From: Discostella pseudostelligera
Lineage: Eukaryota > Bacillariophyta > Thalassiosirophyceae > Thalassiosirales > Thalassiosiraceae
Reading direction: 5' to 3'
Length of the DNA: 31,786 nt
Assembly (NCBI GenBank): GCA_036940085.1
Contig: JALLBK010000163.1
Coordinates: 1 to 31,786 of the forward strand
The position numbers were made by a program, and so were the translations under genes. The notes beneath the pieces were generated by a model that saw nothing but the letters and a program-made list of their open reading frames with translations, made no database searches and was not told where the DNA came from. Shown one piece after another: positions 13,221 through 21,460 of this stretch (the stretch's first letter is position 1; each line of letters opens with the position of its first letter).

Positions 13221-14576
13221 CTAAGTATCCATCATCTCCACTCGAGACACCGCGCCAGCATAGCTAACACTATGATCGTTTGTGGTATGAGCCTTCTCTG
13301 ATTGATCATACTTTAAAAACCGGATATCATGTGTCAAGGTCGACTCTTGCACAGAATGCAGCCAAACAGAAATAGGGTGACGGCCACAAATTGTGTTGGA
13401 ATAATTGCGTAGATAATCGGCAAAGGCTCCTGGGCGTTGCAACTCGATAAGATCCATCCCCATTCTGTCTAAATGTTCAATATATTCATAGATTGTTTTG
13501 ATTGAATTGTCCAATTTGGATGGTTGTGGTGTGTAGCTAAATCGTTTACCCCCTACCAAGGTTGTGATGGAATAGTCAAGGTACAAACGTTCAATATTTG
13601 AGGAGCTGAGTGGAGTACATATTATTGCGCACATGAATACATTGCTCACTCACAATGGCAAAAATCCGAGGATATCACTGTAAAAACTGAAGTGTGCGAT
13701 AAGTATGGAGATAACAACTTCCCGAACTCCTCTTCCTTGCTCGTTTGTATGGACCCGATCATAATTGGCAAGATGCTAACATCATGCCGTTTCCCATTGT
13801 TATCTGTTGTATCTTTGATAATCTTTGCAATGAATGGATACTGCATCTCTCCCGAATGCTCTTCTTCATCGACCTGGCGTTTCATTGAATCGAACTTGCT
13901 TGTTGATAATAACCGTTCCCTTAGGTTGACATCTACCTTCAAGTCGCCTAAAGGTGTTTCTATCTTTGATGCACCTTGATATCATGCAAAGTTTGATGCA
14001 AAGACGTGTAAGATGCACCTTCTTCACGATAAACAAACGGAGTTCAGGTGTTTGGCACGTCTCTCTTACCTGATACTGCACATCCGTCGAGGTACACATG
14101 ATGCGATGGGTGGAGCTAACAAAATATCAATAGACAATTAATAAGTGACGATAAAGAATTCAACGGCAAAGCAAATATGCACCACTTACCACAACCACAG
14201 TCCTCAATGAAGGGTTTTTCCGTAATGCCTCCCCAAGTGCCAAGTAGGAGTATGCCGCAGTCGGACCAGAATATCGAAATCCAGCATGTGGCGAAATGCA
14301 TGCGTTCGGGACGCATCGTTCATCGCCCGCAGTCGACGAAGAACATTTACCATCCATATCCATGGTAGCATCTGCCAAGAATTTGGTGAGTAGATTGTCC
14401 AATTCGTTGGGGTCGGAGGAGTACCATGACCCAGCATGATGGGCACGCCGAATGTAGGATGTAGAGGACGATGGAGTGTCGCCATTATGGGAGGAGTTGG
14501 AACCGTTGGGTGTGTCGGATTGACGATTGCTTGAGTTCATGATTGTGTCGCGAATGCAGTTTCGAAGGAAGTTCAT
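13221..14576 (-). CDS. MEMO1: MEMO1 family protein, 4 exons
   Basis: Predicted exons are 14576-14190, 14115-14070, 13974-13654 and 13552-13221 (1086 nt, 361 aa), with introns of 74, 95 and 101 nt. Once spliced it matches the MEMO family end to end: HAGSWY (47-52), SPHAGFRYSG (95-104), HPSHHVYLDGCAVS (from 131), EEEFGKLLSPYLS, SSDFCHWGKRFSYTP, NTICGRHP (304-311) and HSVSYAG near the end. The metal-site residues are His97, His134/135 and Cys307. MEMO proteins share a fold with class III extradiol dioxygenases and bind metal, and have been linked to copper and redox signalling and cell motility in animals. The role in algae is open. The first ~42 residues are Ser/Asn-rich and lie outside the conserved domain. 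ATG 14576 is the first in frame. Confidence 0.93.
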
Positions 14577-15030
14577 CACTTGGCAACGATAACAACATCA
14601 ATTTTCGCGTGTTGTTACGAAGATTGAAGAGAGCGAGGTGATTGACACTGAAATATCTGCTGTCTATGGGCGATATTGTGTCTGGATATGGAAAGTTCTC
14701 AATAGATACGAGTGTGGGCGGCGCTCATGGTTCATGGTGATTTTCCTGCCTGTTGCAGTGCTGCTCGTTGCTCCGATCCGTCCATGGACAGACAGAGACT
14801 ATCACTCGTCGACAGACAGACGGCCACGTCACGTCCATGCCCTGTCGTCAGACAGACTGGGACAAATTGTTGAGTAGGGACATCCACGTGGTGGCTTGCT
14901 CGAGCCAATGGCAATGGCCACAAAATGGCCGCCGCCGCCGAGTAGCCGCAACCGCAGGCGCTGGTAGGCCGTAGGCCGCCGTCGAAGTCGAACATAGGTA
15001 GTAGGGCGAGCAGCCTGCAAGTAGGGTACC
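14577..15030. promoter_or_regulatory. Shared upstream region of MEMO1 and the prolyl-hydroxylase-like gene
   Basis: 454 nt between divergent starts. A cluster of CAGACAG-type repeats lies at about 14788-14858. GCCACGTCACGTCC (an ACGTCA bZIP-like core) is near 14822, and a CACGTG G-box is near 14885. GC-rich GCCGCCGCCG and GTAGGCCG repeats lie at 14930-14975. No gene is visible. Factor binding is inference from motif likeness. Confidence 0.35.
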
Positions 15031-16578
15031 ATGGGGTACAGCTGCCCCAATGTCGAGGCGAGATCGGTGGAGGAGAAAAAGGAGGATGGCATGATAGTCA
15101 CAAGCAGTGGCTTCGGCGGCAACTACGGTGACTCACTACAATTATTGCATCAAAATCAGGCCGCGTTGGCGGAGCGCACTTCGCTCGAGTGCTCTCTCAG
15201 CTCGCTTCGGATTGATGCACGCCAATTTCACTCACCTCAACATCAGCCCGCCATATTTGTGGACCCGGATGTTGCTGGTGCGAATATTGCTACACCTACT
15301 CCTACAATTATTCAGCATCCGACTTTGATTGCACCAGCCCAGCAGCAACAGCAGCCGACTGCTCCTTTCCCTCCTACCACAACTGCATTCTCTTTTGGAG
15401 CAACCGCCGTGATGCCTTCTCTCCTCGCGACGGCGACTGCGACAACGGATCCCGCAATCATTTCGACTATTCCAGTAGTGCCTGTAACACCTCATGCACA
15501 TGCGTTGGTAAACATCAATGCCAACGCAACCACAACAATGTCTTCGAACATTATTCCACAGACCCCGACGGTCATGACTGGGCTATCAACAGCAGTTCCC
15601 ACCCTTCATCATCATCAGCATCATCATCAACTACAGCAAAATATCTTCCCACAGATTTCCATCCCACCGTACATCCCACCCACACCATCGTCATCGGCCG
15701 CACAACTCCCAGCATTAACCGTCCAAGACCGTCCACTTGTCCCACCAATATACAATGGAATTAACCCAAATTATCCCAATGCACAATTGCTACACGCCCA
15801 TCCACCAATCTTCGTTGTCGACAACTTCTTAACCCCTGCCGAATGCGACTTTTTAATCGAAGCCTCCAATGATGCTCTAGGTCCGGCACCCGTGGTAGGC
15901 AAAGGGAGTGGAGAAGTAAGTCCAAGTCGAACAAGCAGTACTTGCTACCTCGCGCGGGAGGATCTGCCCGAATATCTTCGCAAGGTATGCCTATTGACGG
16001 GCAAACCACCGGAACATTGTGAATTACCACAAGTGGGACGATATTTGCCCAGTCAACAATACTTGCAGCATTTTGATGCCTTTGATTTGAGTAATGAAGA
16101 TGGACGTCGATTTGCTTCTAATGGAGGACAACGTACCGTCACCGTGTTAGTGTATCTCAATGATGTCCCAAGGGGAGGTGCCACGTCCTTTCCCAATCTA
16201 AACATTGAAGTCCGTCCTCGTCGGGGTATGGCATTAGTCTTCTTCCCATCCACATTGGATGGCCTACTAGATAAAATGACATTGCATGCGGCATTGCCCG
16301 CCGTGGATGTGAAGTATGTTAGTCAAGTATGGATACGTCAATCGAATTATGAAGGACGGCCGAGCAAACGATTGGCGCAGCCGATGGGACCGGGTTTGCA
16401 AGAAATGAGGGAGGTGGTGGCACAGAGTATGTTATTAGGACAGCTGCATCAGCAACATCAGCAGCAGCAGCAGGAACAGCGGCATCTCGCTCAACATATT
16501 ATGCAACATCAGCTACAGCAGGGGCAACTGCAGCATCAACAGCATCATCAGCAGCAGCAAGGGTTTGTACAAATGTAG
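15031..16578 (+). CDS. Prolyl 4-hydroxylase-like 2-oxoglutarate/Fe(II) dioxygenase with Gln/His-rich tails
   Basis: Single-exon gene, 515 aa. The catalytic domain spans about 265-450, starting at PPIFVVDNFLTPAECDFLI. Fe(II) ligands are His347 and Asp349 (QHFDAFD) and His419 (MTLHAALP). Lys428 (DVKYVSQVWIRQ) is the expected 2-oxoglutarate anchor. RGGATSFP and LVYLND are typical P4H core strands. The N-terminal ~260 residues are Pro/Thr/Ala/Gln-rich with HHHQHHHQ. The C-terminal ~65 residues are nearly all Gln, His and Leu. There is no signal peptide or transmembrane segment, so a cytosolic or nuclear site is more likely than the ER. That differs from collagen-type P4Hs and suggests a regulatory or non-secretory substrate. 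Start ATG 15031 (ACCATGG) is a strong context. Confidence 0.88.
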   Translation: MGYSCPNVEARSVEEKKEDGMIVTSSGFGGNYGDSLQLLHQNQAALAERTSLECSLSSLRIDARQFHSPQHQPAIFVDPDVAGANIATPTPTIIQHPTLIAPAQQQQQPTAPFPPTTTAFSFGATAVMPSLLATATATTDPAIISTIPVVPVTPHAHALVNINANATTTMSSNIIPQTPTVMTGLSTAVPTLHHHQHHHQLQQNIFPQISIPPYIPPTPSSSAAQLPALTVQDRPLVPPIYNGINPNYPNAQLLHAHPPIFVVDNFLTPAECDFLIEASNDALGPAPVVGKGSGEVSPSRTSSTCYLAREDLPEYLRKVCLLTGKPPEHCELPQVGRYLPSQQYLQHFDAFDLSNEDGRRFASNGGQRTVTVLVYLNDVPRGGATSFPNLNIEVRPRRGMALVFFPSTLDGLLDKMTLHAALPAVDVKYVSQVWIRQSNYEGRPSKRLAQPMGPGLQEMREVVAQSMLLGQLHQQHQQQQQEQRHLAQHIMQHQLQQGQLQHQQHHQQQQGFVQM

Positions 16579-16938
16579 AGCTGACAGATGACAATTATTA
16601 GGAGTGCTATGTCTTTTGGATGTCTCAATCGCAGACAGTATATGGGTCTTTTTCCAACACAACCATTCAATTCAATTCTTCAAGTGCTGAGTTTTTTATT
16701 TCGACGGTCTGGCTGACATAGGCAGGGGTGTAAATTGTTGTTCGTCCTGCTGTCGACTGATATCTACGGAAGACTGCTCCTATTTGTTAACATATTGTTT
16801 GCAAAATTAACGACACTCCATTTTCAACTCCCAAATACGATACAAAACATCTCTCTAGAATTAAGGCTTATGACGTGCTCATCTCCAATCCGACACATGC
16901 AGTACGTGCAGAGTACGTGCTGTCGTCGATTGAAGTGC
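16579..16938. other. Intergenic region between convergent genes
   Basis: 360 nt between the P4H-like and META protein stops. No coding signal is visible. A direct repeat AGTACGTGC occurs at 16901-16909 and 16912-16920. The region presumably holds the two 3' UTRs and polyadenylation sites. Confidence 0.45.
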
Positions 16939-17740
16939 TCACTTCACTTCTTCATCTTTCACAAAACGAAACAATCTCTCTCCTCGAGTAGCTCCTTCTC
17001 CTTGTACACCAGGTACAGACTCGTACAGTACAAGCTCATTATTGTCGTTACCATTCTCACCGGCATTGATGATATCGTAGAGTATTGTGGCATTTTTCAA
17101 GGTGCCGAGATATGCTCGTTCTTGATCCATCAACCCTGGACAATAACGTCTCGTTGTCTGAAATCCGCCACCAATTGTCAAAGTGCCGTCTGATAGTTCA
17201 ACATCACCACGGTAATGATTGCATCCCGCCGATCCAAGCACACGATTATCGGAATCAAATTCGATCGTTATGGGGTTTTCAATAATTTTGCCATCGAGTG
17301 CAGTGTCCACTGCTGTCCAGCTCGTCCCGATCAATACGTGATGATCCGTAGAGGGAAATTCAAAGCTCATGGATACTTCCAAACTAACCAAACTCATCGA
17401 TGCTTCGAAATTCAGTGACAATGGCTCTTCATTTTTTATCGTATCCTGCAAAAAGAAATATATGATCGGTTCATGTGTCAGAGATAGACAGATCAACTAG
17501 ATTGTTGGACGACCGACGATAGAATTCATTATGTATGAGTACCACTCACCAATACTCTCATCCGAACACGCCTCCGACTTACTTGGCCTGATAGATGAAA
17601 CATGAACATGAGCTCAAATGAATATGCGACGATGATGCGAAATTCAATTATGACCAATCATTAATACCAATACCAATACCCTTACCCGACGTTGAGGCGC
17701 ATGTGATAAGAAGCACGAAAAAGCAACGAAGTGGATTCAT
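16939..17740 (-). CDS. Secreted META/HslJ-domain protein, 3 exons
   Basis: Predicted exons are 17740-17686, 17587-17550 and 17445-16939 (600 nt, 199 aa), with introns of 98 and 104 nt. The start MNPLRCFFVLLITCASTS is a signal peptide. A META domain begins at GTSW (71-74) and runs to about 175. It includes ITIEFDSDNRVLGSAGCNHY, a GTLTIGG strand and RRYCPGLMDQERAYLGTL, with a potential disulfide between the two Cys. META/HslJ domains occur in bacterial heat-shock-inducible and lipoprotein-like factors, generally of unknown biochemical role. The eukaryotic copy is probably secretory or endomembrane. Exon 2 is only 38 nt. Its frame is forced, because the alternative joins to exon 1 create a stop. 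Confidence 0.82.
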
Positions 17741-18281
17741 ATTTTATTTATCTTTGGCAACAAGGTTGATGTCGTCGCTCAGCTCCCGATGGCAATCAAT
17801 TCAATAATAATAATAGAGAGAGCGATGTCGTGCAACGGCAACGGCAAGCGGGAGCCGGTAGGAGCCGGTGGAGCGGTATTGGGTGGAACTTCCTTTCCAA
17901 TTTGCGAGAAAAGATATTGGGCCTTCGGCTCGGCCGGCGTGGTCATTATCGCCAACTCTTATTTGGCGGGACGTCGCTTCGTGTTCCCAAAGCCAACAGC
18001 AACAAACCATGGTCGCCGACCGCCGACGCGCAGACAAATCAGACAATGAACAACCACGCAACCACTACTTTGAATTCAACATTGTTGCGCCTCTCGAACG
18101 CTGCAGAAATCTGCTTCATTATCGCCATCGTAGTTGCTTTCCTATCATTGCTGCGCAATATCCACGTGCTGAAAGACATTGAATTGTAACCTCGTACTGT
18201 GGCCGCCGCCGACGAACAACCAAAGCCAAAGAAGTTAATACTACACCTACACTACTTACTTGTTGAATTCGTACATTAGCC
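17741..18281. promoter_or_regulatory. Shared upstream region of META and tandem ZNRD2-type genes
   Basis: 541 nt between divergent starts. It is GC-rich in the centre, with repeated GGAGCCGGT (17859, 17868 area) and a GGCGGGAC element near 17965. It contains one short open frame, listed separately. Motif matches to the E2F-like element are weak here. Confidence 0.35.
18046..18189 (+). CDS. Possible small single-span membrane protein (47 aa), or an upstream ORF
   Basis: ATG 18046 opens 47 codons ending at TAA 18187-18189, 92 nt before the ZNRD2-type start. The product has a Thr/Asn-rich N-terminus and one hydrophobic segment (ICFIIAIVVAFLSLL), then a short charged tail. No family is recognised. 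It may be a small membrane protein, a uORF of the downstream gene, or chance. An overlapping frame from ATG 18010 gives a basic 57-residue peptide with no domain character. Confidence is low. Confidence 0.2.
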   Translation: MNNHATTTLNSTLLRLSNAAEICFIIAIVVAFLSLLRNIHVLKDIEL

Positions 18282-19214
18282 ATGCCACGTAGACAATCCA
18301 ACCGGGATGATAACATCACCGATGTTGAAAATGAAATGGAGTGCGTAGAGGTGAAACTCGAAAGTCGAGAAGAGGAGATATTACGCCGGCTGGGGATAAT
18401 CCACCTCGAGAATAAAGTCACTCGACCACGTTACAGCAACGATGAGACTGATGCTATGATACTCAAACAGGCGGGGGTGAAACTATACAACGTGGATGAC
18501 TGCAAGGCCAGCGGCAAAGACCAAAGAGATGAAGATGAAGTGAGTGAGGAGAAATGGAGCAACAGACCTCTCTCTGTGAAAGAAGCGGAGATATTACGAA
18601 GTGCTGGTGTCACTCTGTTAGAAAATACTCCAATCAGTTATGACGAGGACTCATTCTGTCAGAAGTTAGATTGCGCAACGATTGCAACTGCCACGATCAC
18701 AGTTGGAGAATCGACTGTCAATAGCACCTACGCCGAGAAGGAGTTATTGAGACGATTGAAGAAGGGATGGTCAACAACCGGGGAGAAATGTCTAGATTGC
18801 GGCTTACCCATTATTTGCAAGTCGAAGGGCAATAAGTTGTTGGAATGTGTGATTTGTGGAGTAGTTGGTGGGGAGGACAACTTTAATCCTGATATGGAAG
18901 CGGCGTCGCAGGATGGCCCTACGATTGGAACGGTGGAGGAAATGGAAATTCCTGGAATATTGCACGTGGGTACCTTCGTGAGCACAATCGGGCACGACTA
19001 TGAATCTCATTATTTGGAACAGCCATTAGACGGAACAAATTGTAGTAACGAAAAGGAAACGAATGAGAATGAGATTGATTCCATGTACAATGAAGAACTT
19101 GGACATCGATTGTTTGATGGGTGGGTACTATCTACATCCAAGTGCACTCAATGCAACAAGCCTCTTGTTTCGGAGTTTGATGGAGCTCCTTGTGTTTGTT
19201 TGATATGTGGTTGA
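18282..19214 (+). CDS. Tandem ZNRD2/SSSCA1 (p27 autoantigen)-type zinc-domain protein
   Basis: Single-exon gene, 310 aa. Two zinc-binding units match the ZNRD2/SSSCA1 family pattern 'L...L..GW....CxxC..PL......CxxC'. The first is LLRRLKKGWSTTGEKCLDCG with Cys170, Cys173, Cys189 and Cys192. The second is LGHRLFDGWVLSTSKCTQC with Cys288, Cys291, Cys306 and Cys309, and the protein ends one residue later. Known family members are usually short with one such unit. Residues 28-43, 56-71 and 101-115 carry a short repeat, roughly ILRxxGVxLLEN, that may be a degenerate third element or a helical binding motif. There is no signal peptide. Human ZNRD2 has been tied to mitosis and centromere antibodies; the role here is unknown. 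ATG 18282 follows an in-frame stop region and gives an uninterrupted frame. Confidence 0.82.
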   Translation: MPRRQSNRDDNITDVENEMECVEVKLESREEEILRRLGIIHLENKVTRPRYSNDETDAMILKQAGVKLYNVDDCKASGKDQRDEDEVSEEKWSNRPLSVKEAEILRSAGVTLLENTPISYDEDSFCQKLDCATIATATITVGESTVNSTYAEKELLRRLKKGWSTTGEKCLDCGLPIICKSKGNKLLECVICGVVGGEDNFNPDMEAASQDGPTIGTVEEMEIPGILHVGTFVSTIGHDYESHYLEQPLDGTNCSNEKETNENEIDSMYNEELGHRLFDGWVLSTSKCTQCNKPLVSEFDGAPCVCLICG

Positions 19215-19320
19215 GCACATCACGATAGAGTCGATTAGACTGAATGCGTATCGATTATGGTCGTTCAAATTATTGGCAGTGTGTGTTACATAGCGAATTA
19301 TATCTTTGTAGTAATAATAT

Positions 19321-20853
19321 TTATTGAATCTTATCATGCACATGATGAAAAAATCTAGCAAGCTCCATCGGCATCCACGACGCTGGTCTCTTAACCATCT
19401 TCTCATTTTCACTTAATTGATGAAACATAAAGCCGAGATGACCTCCATGCTTTGTTCTCACCATTTTTATTGGTGCATCGTTTCCACCATCAACGCTTTT
19501 CTCAAAAGGATAGAAGTCACTACAGAGAGGAGATACAAATGCATGAAAAATTGATTGAATGATAAGGGTTCGAACACAGTAAATCATGACTCAGATCATA
19601 GGATAGATACAAACTCACGGATCAAAGAATGGATCGTCACCAGCATTAATGATGAGCAGAGGTACCGCCACACCGGGTAAATAGTAGTAGCACGAGCATC
19701 GTCGGTAGTAATCAAGATTATCTGCAAACCCATAGACTTTGGCAATAAAGGCATCATCAAATTCTGCAATGGAGGTTGCCGACATGACACCATTGTAGTC
19801 AAACGATGAGGTTTGTGGGTCCCCATTGCAAAACATGTCTAGTTGGTATTGTGCTCGTGTCTTCAGTGTCTTCAAAAAGTTTGCACTGTAAATAGCTCTA
19901 TTGAAACCCGGTGCATCCAAGTGCTTAACATTCCTTTCGGCATCGAACGGAGCTCCACAAACAGCGGCACCATGCACATTGTAGAGAGACAAAGCAGATT
20001 CTCCCAACTCTCCTAGACACTTCACCACGACATTGGCACCAAGTGAGAAACCAGATAAATATACCGGTCGTTTGTCAAAGTTGGCAGTGCTTTGCCACAT
20101 CTCACTCATTAGTTTCATAAAATGACGCAAGTCATCGGTAAATCCGAGATGATACCCCCCCAACGTATCATTGGGTGATCCACAACACCCACGAAAATTA
20201 ATGCATGTGACATCAAATCCATCTTGCAAATATGCCGCTGCCATATCTGTCGACAGACTTGAGTTGGAATTGCTCTCGAGTCCATGAATGAGTATCACCA
20301 TGCCTTTACTTTGATCGGATTGAAATTGCATTTTACGAGTTCCAGCATATTTCATATCGACAGTGTAAAAATCTCGTCCGCAAGGTGTAGATATTCGTTG
20401 TCGTTCATCCCAAAATGTACATATTTCTTCACTAGGATGGATATTCGACAATGCCGTAAGAACTTTGGTAATCCCACCCAAGCCCGATTCGGTAATGTAG
20501 GCACAATTAATATTCTTTCGAAGGAATACTCCGGAGATTGTTTGTAAATGACAATTGGTCATGACGGGATGTGGATTGAAAGTGGATGGTGTGAAGGAGG
20601 AGGCAATGGGTCGATGTTTTTCTTGCATTTGTTTTAGGGCCACTTCAGCAGGAGCAACTTCGTTTTGGGATGTGGTAGTGGTTGTTGTCATTGAGGGTAA
20701 ACGTAGGTATATGCTCAATGATTTACTTCTTGACGACTTCAAGGCGACAGATCGCAGTGGAGTGGATGTCATGGAGAATCCCATTGCCATGTTGTTGGCT
20801 AGCAGGATGAGTGTTGCAACCAGCAATGCCATGGAGGCTGGTAAATACAGCAT
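19321..20853 (-). CDS. YheT/EMB8 (ABHD1/3-like) alpha/beta hydrolase, 2 exons
   Basis: Predicted exons are 20853-19619 and 19519-19321 (1434 nt, 477 aa), with one 99-nt intron. The family signature NCHLQTISG follows HPVMT near 95-107. The catalytic triad is Ser270 in GFSLGAN, Asp406/407 in GDDPFF and His439 in HGGHLGF. The oxyanion region ILIHGLESNS and the NFRGCCGSPN loop are also intact. YheT/EMB8-type hydrolases act on lipid or ester substrates, and ABHD3 cleaves medium-chain phospholipids. The N-terminus has a hydrophobic stretch (MALLVATLILLANNMAMGF) that could be a signal anchor or plastid/ER leader. ATG 20853 is the first in frame; ATG 20832 is an alternative. Exon 2 carries the catalytic His, so correct splicing is essential. 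Confidence 0.92.
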
Positions 20854-21460
20854 CGTCCGCGATATTATGTCTAAGGCTAAGATCTGGAGCTGGAGAGACA
20901 GTGTCGGCCGTCGACCAAGGACCTACCACTTGTAGGCTGTATCGTTACTCTGCTAGCGTAGGCGTAGGCTGGGCTCCGACGAACTTCAGCCACGGCCCAG
21001 TGCCCAGTCCATGGTGCAGGGGAAGGCGGTGCTGTGGATGATGTGGAGCCTGGAGACTCGTCCGCCATCCGCCATCGCCAGCCACCGTCATCGGTCATCG
21101 TCACCACCACCTCTCTTTTGTCGATGTGTCACCTGTTGTTTTTGAATTCGGAAATCGGCATCTTGTTGGCACAATCATTATGACGTCTATTTAGGAATAC
21201 GTATTATCACTACGGACTTCTCCTTTCTCGAATTCAAAACGTCTTCTACATGCAGAGGAACAAGTATTGAATAGTTGAACTGAGGAGAACAATAGCGGGA
21301 AGATCGAAGGTGCGCACCCCCAATTTTTTATGCTGCCCATCGACATCGAACGGCGGTCATCGTCAGCATGGTTACCATGACACTTGGTGTTAGTAGAGGT
21401 ATTACTGCTCATATTCAATGAATAGGAGATAATACCCCGCCTCTGAACAATCTCTAGAGC
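20854..21460. promoter_or_regulatory. Shared upstream region of the hydrolase and BTB genes, with one E2F-like site
   Basis: 607 nt between divergent starts. A TAGCGGGAA element (AGCGGGAA 21294-21301) is a weaker form of the GGCGGGAA motif seen elsewhere. CATGGTTACCATG, an inverted repeat, lies near 21367-21379. Open frames here look like chance. Confidence 0.35.
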
